DNA from: Streptomyces sp. NBC_00483
GTDB taxonomy: Bacteria > Actinomycetota > Actinomycetes > Streptomycetales > Streptomycetaceae
DNA length: 64,000 nucleotides
Direction of reading: 5' to 3'
Assembly: GCF_036013745.1 (NCBI RefSeq)
Contig: NZ_CP107880.1
Coordinates: 4,898,001 to 4,962,000, forward strand
The position numbers were made by a program, and so were the translations under genes. This document shows positions 32,738 to 40,314 of this stretch, piece after piece; within the stretch, counting starts at the first letter, position 1, and each line of letters opens with the position of its first letter. The notes beneath the pieces are model-generated. The model had not been told where the DNA came from and made no database searches. It was given only the letters and a program-made list of their open reading frames with translations.

Positions 32738-33190
32738 ATGGCTCAGCATGCGGCACCCGCACCCGGACGTGGCACCACCGGACGCAGCACCGCCGGACGC
32801 GGCACCAGTAGTGCTGCTCTCTCCCCGACGAGCGCGGCCGTCGTCGTTCCCGTCGTGACCGGCATCGCGTACGGCTTCTGGGCGGCGAGCATCGACCGCT
32901 TCGGCGGCGAGGTCACCGGAGGCAACATCGCGCTCGGCTTCGTCACGGGCATCATCGTGGCGGCGCTCTGCTTCGGCATCCACCACTGGTCGAAGCAGCA
33001 GGCGGGCCGGCACTTCCTCGCGCGGGCCTCGGCCTGGGGCGCGTTCGCCGGCATCGCGGTCGGCTTCCTGCACAGCCTCTCGGATCCCGCGATCCTGTGG
33101 TCGATCATGCTCGGCCTGATCGTCGGGGCGTCCACGTTCGTGGGCACGTACTACCGGTACTACTCGGCGAGCGAGTACGCACCCGTATAG
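32738..33190 (+). CDS. Small integral membrane protein, four helices
   Basis: 150 residues from ATG 32738, preceded by AAAGGAG. An N-terminal disordered part of about 30 residues is rich in Gly, Arg, Ser and Thr (GRGTTGRSTAGRGTS). Four hydrophobic segments follow (about 33-50, 63-80, 95-115, 122-140). The tail is YYRYYSASEYAPV. No family is recognised. Its stop codon lies in an 18-bp palindrome. Confidence 0.75.
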   Translation: MAQHAAPAPGRGTTGRSTAGRGTSSAALSPTSAAVVVPVVTGIAYGFWAASIDRFGGEVTGGNIALGFVTGIIVAALCFGIHHWSKQQAGRHFLARASAWGAFAGIAVGFLHSLSDPAILWSIMLGLIVGASTFVGTYYRYYSASEYAPV

Positions 33191-33204
33191 AACGTACGTT
33201 CTAT
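33187..33204. promoter_or_regulatory. 18-bp perfect palindrome, TetR-operator-like
   Basis: ATAGAACGTACGTTCTAT, perfect on both strands, spans the stop of the four-helix membrane gene and lies 22 bp from the stop of the convergent SH3-like gene. GAAC-N-GTTC palindromes of this kind are frequently TetR operators, but no TetR gene is in the window. Confidence 0.6.
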
Positions 33205-33226
33205 CGCTCCGACGCATGATGCCGAA

Positions 33227-33658
33227 CTAGTACGTGACGCCGAACTCCCGGGTCTCGGTCTCCCGGTAGTACCAGCCGCTCGGGCCGTGGTCATGATCGT
33301 GCCGCGGCCCGTCGGACGGTGCCCCGGACGTACAGCTCGGCACGCCGTGGCCGCCGGTGTCGACGTACGCGGCGCTGGCCCAGCCGCGGGCGCCGGTGAA
33401 CCAGTACCAGGTCGAGGTGCCGTGCACGGACGAGCCGTCGGTGGCGCACTCGATACGGTCCTGGCTGCCCGGCGCGAGCCGGTACACGACGGATGCCGAG
33501 GTGCTCGGCCCCGAGCGCAGGTTGAGATCGGACTGCGAGACGACCGTCCCCCAGACGACGTCCCCGCTGTTCGCACTGGCCGGTGCCGCGGCGGTCACGG
33601 CGAGCAGTCCGCCCGCCAGAAGCCCGGCGGCAGCCAGGGCCGGAGTGGTTCGGCGCAT
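33227..33658 (-). CDS. Secreted bacterial SH3-domain protein
   Basis: 143 residues from ATG 33658, preceded by GGGAGG. Signal peptide MRRTTPALAAAGLLAGGLLA with cleavage near ASA-N. Residues about 35-105 form an SH3_3-like domain (GTVVSQSDLNLRSGPSTSASVVYRLAPG, WYWFTGARGWASAAYVDT). It has two pairs of Cys that could form disulfides. The C-terminal 30 residues are His/Asp/Gly-rich (RHDHDHG), perhaps metal-binding. Such small secreted SH3 proteins are common in Streptomyces and their role is unknown. Confidence 0.85.
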   Translation of the reverse strand: MRRTTPALAAAGLLAGGLLAVTAAAPASANSGDVVWGTVVSQSDLNLRSGPSTSASVVYRLAPGSQDRIECATDGSSVHGTSTWYWFTGARGWASAAYVDTGGHGVPSCTSGAPSDGPRHDHDHGPSGWYYRETETREFGVTY

Positions 33659-33825
33659 GATCGGCCTCCCAAAAGTGAGCCCAAGATCCCCACGCCCCCA
33701 CGTCCAGGAAACACCCGTTCGGCCCAGTGCTCCACCGGAGACCCGGTGGCGCGGAGCGGGCGGCCGATGAGTTCCCGTCGCAGCCCCGGTCTTCCTCTGT
33801 GACGTGACCGAGAGGGGCACCCGAC

Positions 33826-34869
33826 ATGAGCACCACCGCCACCACGACCGGCCTGGCCATCGAGACCGCGGGCCTCGTCAAGACCTTCGGCGACAACCGC
33901 GCCGTCGACGGCATCGACCTGACCGTCCCGGCCGGCACGGTCTACGGAGTGCTCGGGCCGAACGGCGCGGGCAAGACCACCGCCGTGAAGATGCTCGCCA
34001 CGCTGCTGCGGCCCGACGCGGGCGAGGCCCATGTTTTCGGCCACGACGTGGTGCGCGAGGCCGACGCGGTGCGCTCCCGCGTCAGCCTCACCGGACAGTA
34101 CGCGTCGGTCGACGAGGACCTGACGGGCCACGAGAACCTCGTGCTGCTCGCCCGCCTGACCGGCCACGGCAAGAAGCCTGCGGCCGCGCGCGCCGACCAA
34201 CTACTCGACGCCTTCGGCCTGTTGGATGCCGCAAGCCGCCAGGTGAAGAACTACTCGGGCGGCATGCGGCGCCGTATCGACATCGCCGCGTCCATCCTCA
34301 ACACCCCCGACCTGCTGTTCCTGGACGAGCCGACCACCGGGCTCGACCCGCGCAGCCGCAACCAGGTGTGGGAGATCGTCCGCGCGGTCGTCGCGCAGGG
34401 CACGACGGTCCTGCTGACCACCCAGTACCTCGACGAGGCCGACCAGCTGGCGGCCCGGATCGCCGTCATCGACAAGGGCCGCGTGATCGCCGAGGGCACC
34501 AAGGGCGAGCTGAAGTCGTCGGTCGGCTCCGGATCCGTCCACGTACGCCTGCGCGACGCGGACCAACGACCGGACGCCGAGCGGCTGTTGAACACCGTGC
34601 TCGACGCCCAGGTGGTCCTGGAGCCCGACCCCGTGGCGCTCACCGCCCGCGTCGGCGGCGCCGACAACGGCCGGGGCGCGGCCGAGCAGGCCTCCCGCGC
34701 GCTCGCCGAACTGGCCGCCGCCCGCATCACCGTGGACACCTTCGCCCTCGGCCAGCCCAGCCTCGACGAGGTGTTCCTGGCCCTCACCGACCAGCCCGTG
34801 CAGGACCAGAACCCTGTACAGGACCCGAAGTCCGGACAGGACCAGAAGTCCGAGGAGGCGACGGCATGA
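33826..34869 (+). CDS. ABC exporter ATP-binding protein, DrrA-like
   Basis: 347 residues from ATG 33826 (GAGAGG upstream). GPNGAGKTT is Walker [17 protein letters not shown] the signature and [16 protein letters not shown]alker [13 protein letters not shown] is the switch His-less DrrA variant. The C-terminal 100 residues ([16 protein letters not shown] and so on) are the DrrA-type extension, ending in a Pro/Gln/Lys/Asp-rich tail ([19 protein letters not shown]). It forms an ATPase with the following permease. Although this family contains daunorubicin exporters, no biosynthetic genes are nearby. Confidence 0.93.
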   Translation: MSTTATTTGLAIETAGLVKTFGDNRAVDGIDLTVPAGTVYGVLGPNGAGKTTAVKMLATLLRPDAGEAHVFGHDVVREADAVRSRVSLTGQYASVDEDLTGHENLVLLARLTGHGKKPAAARADQLLDAFGLLDAASRQVKNYSGGMRRRIDIAASILNTPDLLFLDEPTTGLDPRSRNQVWEIVRAVVAQGTTVLLTTQYLDEADQLAARIAVIDKGRVIAEGTKGELKSSVGSGSVHVRLRDADQRPDAERLLNTVLDAQVVLEPDPVALTARVGGADNGRGAAEQASRALAELAAARITVDTFALGQPSLDEVFLALTDQPVQDQNPVQDPKSGQDQKSEEATA

Positions 34870-35720
34870 GCATCACGACCACCCCCAGTACCGAAGCGCA
34901 GGAGCTCGCCCCGGTCAGCGCCGAGTCCCTCGCCGAGCTGCTCATCGCCAAGGAACGCCCGCCCCGGCCCAGCGCCGTGTCCACGTCGCTCACCTTCGGC
35001 TGGCGCGCGATCCTCAAGATCAAGCACGTGCCGGAGCAGCTCTTCGACGTCACGGCGTTCCCCGTGATGATGGTGCTGATGTACACGTACCTGTTCGGCG
35101 GCGCCCTGGCAGGCTCCCCGAGCGAGTACATCCAGTACCTGCTGCCCGGCATCCTCGTGATGTCGGTCGTGATGATCACGATGTACACGGGCATCTCGGT
35201 CAACACCGACATCGAGAAGGGCGTCTTCGACCGCTTCCGTACGCTCCCGATCTGGCGCCCGTCCGTGATGGTCGGGTACCTCCTCGGCGACGCCCTGCGC
35301 TACACGATCGCGTCCGTCGTGATGCTCGCGGTCGGCCTGATCATGGGGTTCCGGCCGGACGGCGGGGTGCTCGGCGTCGTCGCGGCCATCGCGGTCCTGC
35401 TGGTCTTCTCCTTCGCGTTCTCGTGGATCTGGACGATGTTCGGGCTGCTGCTGCGCACCGAGAAGTCGGTGATGGGCGTCAGCATGATGGTGATCTTCCC
35501 GCTGACGTTCCTCAGCGACATCTTCGTGAAGCCCGAGACGATGCCGGGCTGGCTGCAGGCCTTCGTCAACAACAACCCGGTCACGCACGTCGCGTCCGCC
35601 GTGCGCGGCCTGATGGACGGCGACTGGCCGACGGCCGAGGTGCTGTGGTCGCTGGGCTGGGCGGCGCTGCTGATCGCCGTGTTCGGGCCGATCACGATGC
35701 GCCTCTACAACCGCAAGTAG
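34866..35720 (+). CDS. ABC-2 type permease, DrrB-like
   Basis: 284 residues; ATG 34866 overlaps the DrrA-like stop as ATGA. Six membrane helices in the ABC-2 arrangement, with the DrrB-like segments [45 protein letters not shown] and [27 protein letters not shown]. Partner of the ATPase in the same operon. A 12-bp hairpin 29 bp after the stop probably terminates the operon. Likely exports an amphipathic molecule; identity not predictable. Confidence 0.93.
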   Translation: MSITTTPSTEAQELAPVSAESLAELLIAKERPPRPSAVSTSLTFGWRAILKIKHVPEQLFDVTAFPVMMVLMYTYLFGGALAGSPSEYIQYLLPGILVMSVVMITMYTGISVNTDIEKGVFDRFRTLPIWRPSVMVGYLLGDALRYTIASVVMLAVGLIMGFRPDGGVLGVVAAIAVLLVFSFAFSWIWTMFGLLLRTEKSVMGVSMMVIFPLTFLSDIFVKPETMPGWLQAFVNNNPVTHVASAVRGLMDGDWPTAEVLWSLGWAALLIAVFGPITMRLYNRK

Positions 35721-35748
35721 GCCCTGGGCGGTAGTCCGTATGCAGGCA

Positions 35749-35775
35749 CCCCGGTCGCGCACGGCGCGGCCGGGG
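35749..35775 (+). terminator. Terminator of the DrrAB-like operon
   Basis: CCCCGGTCGCGC (35749-35760), loop ACG, GCGCGGCCGGGG (35764-35775); one T-G wobble. No U-run follows; G+C-rich hairpins of this form are common Streptomyces terminators. Confidence 0.6.
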
Positions 35776-35789
35776 CCTTGCCTGGAACG

Positions 35790-36746
35790 GTGATCCGAAG
35801 AACCGCCTCCGCCGTTCTGCTCGTCCTCGCCTGCCTCCTCGTCCCGCTCGGCACGCTCTCCACCTGGGCGAAGTACGAGATCGGGGACAGCGACCGGTAC
35901 GTGTCCGCGATGGCGCCGCCGGCCGGCGACCCGGACGTGCAGAACGCGGTCGCCGACGCGGTGACCACGGGGGTCATGAAGAACCTCGACGTGGGCGCGC
36001 TCGCATCGGTCGTCGAGGACTATCTGCACGACGCGGTCGTCTCGTTCACGGACACCGACGCCTTCCGGGGCGCCTGGAACACCGCGAACCGCGCCGCCCA
36101 CGACGCCGTGCAACAGGCCCTCGACGAGGGCACCACGGGGCCCGTCACGCTCGACCTGGCCCCCGTCACCCGGCAGGTCAAGCAGCAGCTGGAGGAGAAC
36201 GGGGTGCCGTTCGCCGAGCGGATCCCGGTCGCCCACACCGAGGTCACCCTGCTGTCCGCCGGCGACCTGGCCGGGCTGCGGAAGGGCTTCCACGCCTTCC
36301 AACTCGCGGGCCCCTGGCTCCCGTTGGCCGCCGTCGTGTGCGCCGTCGCGGGCCTCGCGCTCGCCCGGCGGCGCCGTCCCGCGCTCGCCCTGACCGCCCT
36401 CGGCGCCGCCCTGGGCGCGGCCGCGCTGCTCATCGCGCTGCCGCTCGCCCGCGCGTTGACGCTCGAAGACATCTCCGACGCGGCGAACAAGGCGGCGACC
36501 GCCGCGGTCTACGACGCCCTGACCTCGCCGATGCGGACCGCGTCGTGGGTGATCCTCGCGGTGGGCGTGGTGGTGGCGCTCGCGGTGTGGCTCGGCCGGC
36601 ACCCGTTCAGCCGCGCGCGGAATGCCGCCTCCCTGCTCCGGCGCGAGCATTCCAGTGACACGAGGAGGCGCCCGCATGACACAAACACCGCCGGAAACCG
36701 AGAAGACGACCGCCTGGTCCCAGGACCACCGCACGCCCGACCCTGA
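35790..36746 (+). CDS. Membrane protein with exported N-terminal domain, unknown
   Basis: 318 residues from GTG 35790; TTG 35778 is an alternative. A first helix (about 7-25), then about 150 residues outside the membrane, rich in Asp and helical, then two or three helices (about 175-225, 245-270). The C-terminus is basic and polar and overlaps the next gene by 71 bp. No family recognised; similar proteins seem common in Streptomyces but this is from memory. Its mode of action is unknown. Confidence 0.7.
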   Translation: MIRRTASAVLLVLACLLVPLGTLSTWAKYEIGDSDRYVSAMAPPAGDPDVQNAVADAVTTGVMKNLDVGALASVVEDYLHDAVVSFTDTDAFRGAWNTANRAAHDAVQQALDEGTTGPVTLDLAPVTRQVKQQLEENGVPFAERIPVAHTEVTLLSAGDLAGLRKGFHAFQLAGPWLPLAAVVCAVAGLALARRRRPALALTALGAALGAAALLIALPLARALTLEDISDAANKAATAAVYDALTSPMRTASWVILAVGVVVALAVWLGRHPFSRARNAASLLRREHSSDTRRRPHDTNTAGNREDDRLVPGPPHARP

Positions 36747-37170
36747 CCCCACGCTCGGCGAGAGCCCGCGCGGCGCCTGGGCGGCCGGCGGCACCCTGTT
36801 CGCCGGCGTCCTGATGCTGGTCAGCGGCTGCCTCGGCGTCCTCAACGGGATCGCCGCCATCGCCAAGGACGACGTCTACAGCCGGATCGGCGACTACGTC
36901 TACGCCTTCGACCTCACCACGTGGGGCTGGATCCACCTGGTCATCGGCGCGCTCGTCGCGGTCACCGGCTGGGGCGTGCTCAAGGGCCAGGACTGGGCGC
37001 GCGGCGCGGGCATCGCCCTCGGCGCGCTCTACGTCGTCGAGTACTTCCTGTTCCTGCCGTACGCGCCCGTGTGGTCGCTCATCTCCATCGCCATCGGCGT
37101 CTTCGTCATCTGGGCCCTCGCCACGGACCACGGCCGCGCGCCCAACCCCGGGGCCGCCAAACCGGCCTGA
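36676..37170 (+). CDS. Four-helix membrane protein (DUF7144-like)
   Basis: 164 residues from ATG 36676 with GAGGAGG 8-10 nt upstream, overlapping the previous gene by 71 bp. N-terminal 35 residues are disordered, then four helices: GGTLFAGVLMLVSGCLGVLNGIAAI, WGWIHLVIGALVAVTGWGVL, GAGIALGALYVVEYFLFLPY and LISIAIGVFVIWALAT. The WIHLxxGxxxxxxGxGVLxGxxWAR pattern recalls DUF7144 proteins. Function unknown. A second start further in would remove the overlap but lacks a ribosome site. Confidence 0.75.
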   Translation: MTQTPPETEKTTAWSQDHRTPDPDPTLGESPRGAWAAGGTLFAGVLMLVSGCLGVLNGIAAIAKDDVYSRIGDYVYAFDLTTWGWIHLVIGALVAVTGWGVLKGQDWARGAGIALGALYVVEYFLFLPYAPVWSLISIAIGVFVIWALATDHGRAPNPGAAKPA

Positions 37171-37235
37171 CAGCGGGGCGCCCCGGCTAACCTGGAGGGC
37201 TCCGAACAGACCGGTACGGAGACGGGGGCCGGGTC

Positions 37236-38255
37236 TTGGACCAGCGACAGCAGCACATCACGGACGAAGCGCCCGGCGCCCCGCGGTACGAACCGCGGGG
37301 CGCCGGGCGCCGCCGTGTGAACAGGACGGGGGCGTGGGCGGCGGCGCTGCTGCTCGTCGGGGTGAGCGTGGTGGTCGGCTGCCGGGCCGCGGACCGCGAC
37401 GCGGTGACCCCCGTCCCCCAGCTCCTCGCGTTCCTCCCTTGGCTGATCGCGCCCACGGCCGCCGCCCTGCTCCTCGCGCTGCTGTCGCGCTGGCGTACGG
37501 GGCTGGTCTGGGGCCTCGCCGTACTCGGCGCGCTCGCCTGGTACATGGAGCCGTACGGGACGGACGGCGAGCCGGACGGCGCCCCCGTCTCCGGCGTCCG
37601 GGTGCTGGCGTCCAACGTCCAGTTCAGCCGCGGCACCAACGCGCTGATCGACACGGTCGCCCGGCACCGCCCCGACATCGTCTTCGTCGAGGAGTGCGGG
37701 CAGCCCTGCCGGGACGCGCTGGACCGCGAGTCGCTGCGCACCCGCTACCCGCACCGGCAGGCCGTGGCGGCGGACGGCTCGGAAGGCTCGATGATCCTCA
37801 GCAGGTTCCCGCTGAAGGCGGCGCCGACGGTGGCAGGGACGATGGGCATGCCGGCCGCCACCGCCGACGTACGCGGTCACGCGGTGCGCCTCCAACTCGT
37901 GCACCCCATGCCGCCGTTGCCCGACCAGGTGGGCCTGTGGAAGACGGAGCTGGGCCGCCTCGCGGACGCGGCGCGGGCCACCGAAGGGCCCGGGATCATG
38001 GCGGGGGACTTCAACGCGACGCAGGATCACGCGGCGTTCCGCCGGATCCTCGACGCGGGGCCGCTGCACGACGCGGCCCGCCTCACCGGCCACGCCCGCA
38101 CCCCGAGCTGGCCGTCGACCGCGCCCGGACCGCTGGGCACGCAGATCGACCACGTACTGGTGACCGACGACTTCTCGGCGGACAAGGCCCGCTTCATCGA
38201 CCTCGCGGACACGGACCACCGGGCGCTCCTGGTGGACCTGACGCTGCACGGCTGA
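37236..38255 (+). CDS. Endonuclease/exonuclease/phosphatase (EEP) family membrane protein
   Basis: 339 residues from TTG 37236 (GGAGACGGGGG upstream). The first 28 residues include a 17-bp hairpin in the DNA; GTG 37317 just after it is an alternative start. Three helices (about 28-48, 55-80, 90-105) precede the EEP domain: VLASNVQFSR, IVFVEECG, GDFNATQDHAAF and TQIDHVLVTDDF with final TDHRALLVDL, the Asn/Glu/Asp/His metal and catalytic residues. The EEP domain should face outside, so extracellular nuclease or phosphodiesterase activity is likely; nucleic acid or phospholipid cannot be chosen between. Confidence 0.87.
   Translation: MDQRQQHITDEAPGAPRYEPRGAGRRRVNRTGAWAAALLLVGVSVVVGCRAADRDAVTPVPQLLAFLPWLIAPTAAALLLALLSRWRTGLVWGLAVLGALAWYMEPYGTDGEPDGAPVSGVRVLASNVQFSRGTNALIDTVARHRPDIVFVEECGQPCRDALDRESLRTRYPHRQAVAADGSEGSMILSRFPLKAAPTVAGTMGMPAATADVRGHAVRLQLVHPMPPLPDQVGLWKTELGRLADAARATEGPGIMAGDFNATQDHAAFRRILDAGPLHDAARLTGHARTPSWPSTAPGPLGTQIDHVLVTDDFSADKARFIDLADTDHRALLVDLTLHG
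37271..37308. repeat. Perfect 17-bp stem with 4-nt loop at the 5' end of the EEP gene
   Basis: GCCCGGCGCCCCGCGGT (37271-37287), loop ACGA (37288-37291), ACCGCGGGGCGCCGGGC (37292-37308). Fully complementary. It lies between start candidates TTG 37236 and GTG 37317. Confidence 0.85.
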
Positions 38256-38263
38256 GCGCACCG

Positions 38264-38295
38264 GGCCGCCGCCCGTGGGGAGACGGGCGGCGGCC
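38264..38295 (+). terminator. Terminator of the EEP gene
   Basis: GGCCGCCGCCCGT (38264-38276), loop GGGGAG, ACGGGCGGCGGCC (38283-38295); 13-bp perfect stem 9 nt after the stop. Confidence 0.75.
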
Positions 38296-38376
38296 GGGTG
38301 AGGGAAGAGAGACGGCGGCCCGCTGCGGTCAGTTCGCAGGTGGGGGCCGGGCCGCGCGCCTCGTCCGTCGGATCCG

Positions 38377-38411
38377 CCAGGGCCTGACGGGAGTTCGAAG
38401 ACAGGCCCTGG
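38377..38411 (-). terminator. Terminator of snpA
   Basis: CCAGGGCCTG (38377-38386) pairs with CAGGCCCTGG (38402-38411) across a 15-nt loop, directly downstream of the snpA stop at 38416. Confidence 0.6.
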
Positions 38412-38415
38412 GGCC

Positions 38416-39099
38416 CTAGCGCAGCTCGGCCTCGGCCTTGTGCAGGGCCTTGGCGAACCCGTTGGCCCACAGGGATTCCACCTGTGCCTTCTCGTTCGCG
38501 TCCGGGTTCGAGTTGGTGCACGAGGGGCCAGGACCGCCGCCCGACATCAGCTCACTGCACGGCCCCTCGTAGTGATCGGGGAGGCCGAGCACATGGCCCG
38601 TCTCGTGCGTGGTCACGCGCGTGGAGTCGTACTCCTGGTTCTGCGCGTAGTCCAGGAAGACGTAGCCGCTGCCGTGCCCGTCCGTCGACGCGTACGAACC
38701 GCGCGAGTCGTTCCCCTCGCGGTACGAGAAGTCGCCCCCGCCGGACGAGGCCTGGAGCTTCACGTTCGACACCGACGCGTTCCAGATCGACGCGCTGCTC
38801 GCTATCTGCTGCTGGAAGGTGGGCGCTTGTGAGGCGTCGTACGAGACGGTGACGGACTGGGCGCCTGGGTTGGCGGCCCGCTTCTCGGCGACGGACTTCA
38901 GGACGGCCTGGAAGAAGGCCTTGTTGGCGGCGGCCTCCTCGGCGGAGCCGGCGTAGTGCGAGCCGACGTAGTGCGCGACCCGCTCCGTGGACCCGGAGGA
39001 CGAGGCGGACGCGGGGGCCGCGGCGAGGGCGGCGACGGTGAGCCCGGCGCCGAGGGCGCAGGCGAGCAGACGAACAGATGTGGGGGGTGTCATGTTCAT
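38416..39099 (-). CDS. snpA: Snapalysin-type small neutral metalloprotease (M7)
   Basis: 227 residues from ATG 39099 (ATG 39093 also possible). Signal peptide [22 protein letters not shown] (cleavage about residue 32), a short pro-region and a catalytic domain with [12 protein letters not shown]: zinc His165 and His169, catalytic Glu166, third ligand Asp175, which is the HExxHxxGxxD motif of the family. Two Cys near the end (PCSELM, PSCTN) likely form the conserved disulfide. It is a secreted milk-protein-hydrolysing protease. A divergent LysR gene with a GATAAC/GTTATC operator is the usual activator arrangement. Confidence 0.94.
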   Translation of the reverse strand: MNMTPPTSVRLLACALGAGLTVAALAAAPASASSSGSTERVAHYVGSHYAGSAEEAAANKAFFQAVLKSVAEKRAANPGAQSVTVSYDASQAPTFQQQIASSASIWNASVSNVKLQASSGGGDFSYREGNDSRGSYASTDGHGSGYVFLDYAQNQEYDSTRVTTHETGHVLGLPDHYEGPCSELMSGGGPGPSCTNSNPDANEKAQVESLWANGFAKALHKAEAELR

Positions 39100-39148
39100 G
39101 CGTGAGAGTCTGGGGCGGACGGGACGCACGAGGTAGATGCCACTGCGC

Positions 39149-39165
39149 GATAACTCCGCGTTATC
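39149..39165. promoter_or_regulatory. LysR operator GATAAC-N5-GTTATC between snpA and its activator
   Basis: GATAACTCCGCGTTATC is an interrupted palindrome (T-N11-A type) 50 bp from the snpA start and 63 bp from the LysR start, where the activator binds in related Streptomyces. Confidence 0.75.
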
Positions 39166-39213
39166 CCCACACAGTTGACGCTGGTGACTCTGGTGCGACG
39201 TACGGGACCGGCC

Positions 39214-39219
39214 TACGCT
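39214..39219 (+). promoter_or_regulatory. -10 hexamer TACGCT of the LysR activator gene
   Basis: TACGCT ends 8 nt before ATG 39228; leaderless start likely. Confidence 0.4.
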
Positions 39220-39227
39220 CGACGCCC

Positions 39228-40160
39228 ATGGAGCTGGAAGTGCGGCACCTGCGCGTCCTGTGCGCGATCGAGGACACCGGCAGCCTGCACAAGGCGGCCC
39301 GTCACCTGGGCATGACCCAGCCCGCCCTCAGCACCCAGCTGCGCCGCATCGAGGACCACCTCGGCGGCCGCCTGTTCACCCGCGAACGCACCGGCTGCCG
39401 CGCGACGCCGCTCGGCCGCACCCTGCTCACGCGGGCCCGCCCGCTGGTGGACGACCTGCGCGCGCTGGTCGACGAGACGCGCGCGATGGCGCAGGACTCG
39501 GCCGGTGGCCTCCTGCGCATCGGCTCCACGGCCAGCCGCGCGATACCGGGCTGGCTGCGCCGCCTGCGCGCGAGTTCGCCGCACGAGCCGTCGCTGCGCA
39601 TGGACGTCTCGGCGCACGCGCTGCTCCGCCTGGTGGCCGAGGGCGGCCTCGACGTGGCGTTCGTCCACGAGGTGGAGGGCAGCCCCCTGCGCATACCGGA
39701 GTCCCTGACCTGCAAGGTCCTCCTGGCCCGCGAACCCCAGTACGTCTCCCTGCCGGCGGACCATCCGGCGGCCGGCAGCCCGGTCGTGCGTCTGACGGAC
39801 CTGGCGGAGGACCGGTGGATGATCGACCCGACGGTGGACGGCGAATGGGACGGCCTGCTCCGGGCGTTCCGCTCCGCGGGCCTCAACCCCCGTGTCCTGC
39901 ACGGTGATTACCTGACCGCGTCCAACCTCGTCGCGACCGGCGAGGTGGTGACGCTCTGCCAGCCGACCTCGCTCGCCCGCCCCGACATGGCCATCCGCCC
40001 TCTTGAGGGCGACCCGGTCGCCGTACGCCTCCTCCTCGCGGCCCGCTCCGCACCCGTCCTGGACGCGGTTCTGCCGGCCCTGCGGGAGGCCTATTGGGAG
40101 TCGGCACACCAGTCACCGGCGTATCGGACACGTCTCACGGAGTCGGGCGTGATCGACTGA
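39228..40160 (+). CDS. snpR: LysR-family activator of snpA (SnpR/MprR-like)
   Basis: 310 residues from ATG 39228. [50 protein letters not shown] is the LysR HTH (about 8-56); an inducer domain follows. Position divergent from snpA with the LysR-type palindrome between the starts matches the snpR-snpA pair, in which the regulator activates protease expression. TACGCT 8 nt before the ATG suggests a leaderless message. Confidence 0.88.
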   Translation: MELEVRHLRVLCAIEDTGSLHKAARHLGMTQPALSTQLRRIEDHLGGRLFTRERTGCRATPLGRTLLTRARPLVDDLRALVDETRAMAQDSAGGLLRIGSTASRAIPGWLRRLRASSPHEPSLRMDVSAHALLRLVAEGGLDVAFVHEVEGSPLRIPESLTCKVLLAREPQYVSLPADHPAAGSPVVRLTDLAEDRWMIDPTVDGEWDGLLRAFRSAGLNPRVLHGDYLTASNLVATGEVVTLCQPTSLARPDMAIRPLEGDPVAVRLLLAARSAPVLDAVLPALREAYWESAHQSPAYRTRLTESGVID

Positions 40161-40314
40161 ATCCATACAGAAAGGGCGGCAGTTGTCCGCTCGGTCGAAC
40201 GACCCGACCCTGCCCAAGATCACGGTCCGTGGCGGCTAACCTTACGTGTCCACCCTGGCCAGGGGTTCCAGGGAGCAGGGACGTCGGGGACAACTCATGC
40301 GGAAGGTTGCGCAC

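Noticed and set aside
33826..35720. Antibiotic cluster containing DrrAB exporter
   Set aside because: No polyketide, NRPS or tailoring genes nearby; exporters of this type are common outside clusters.
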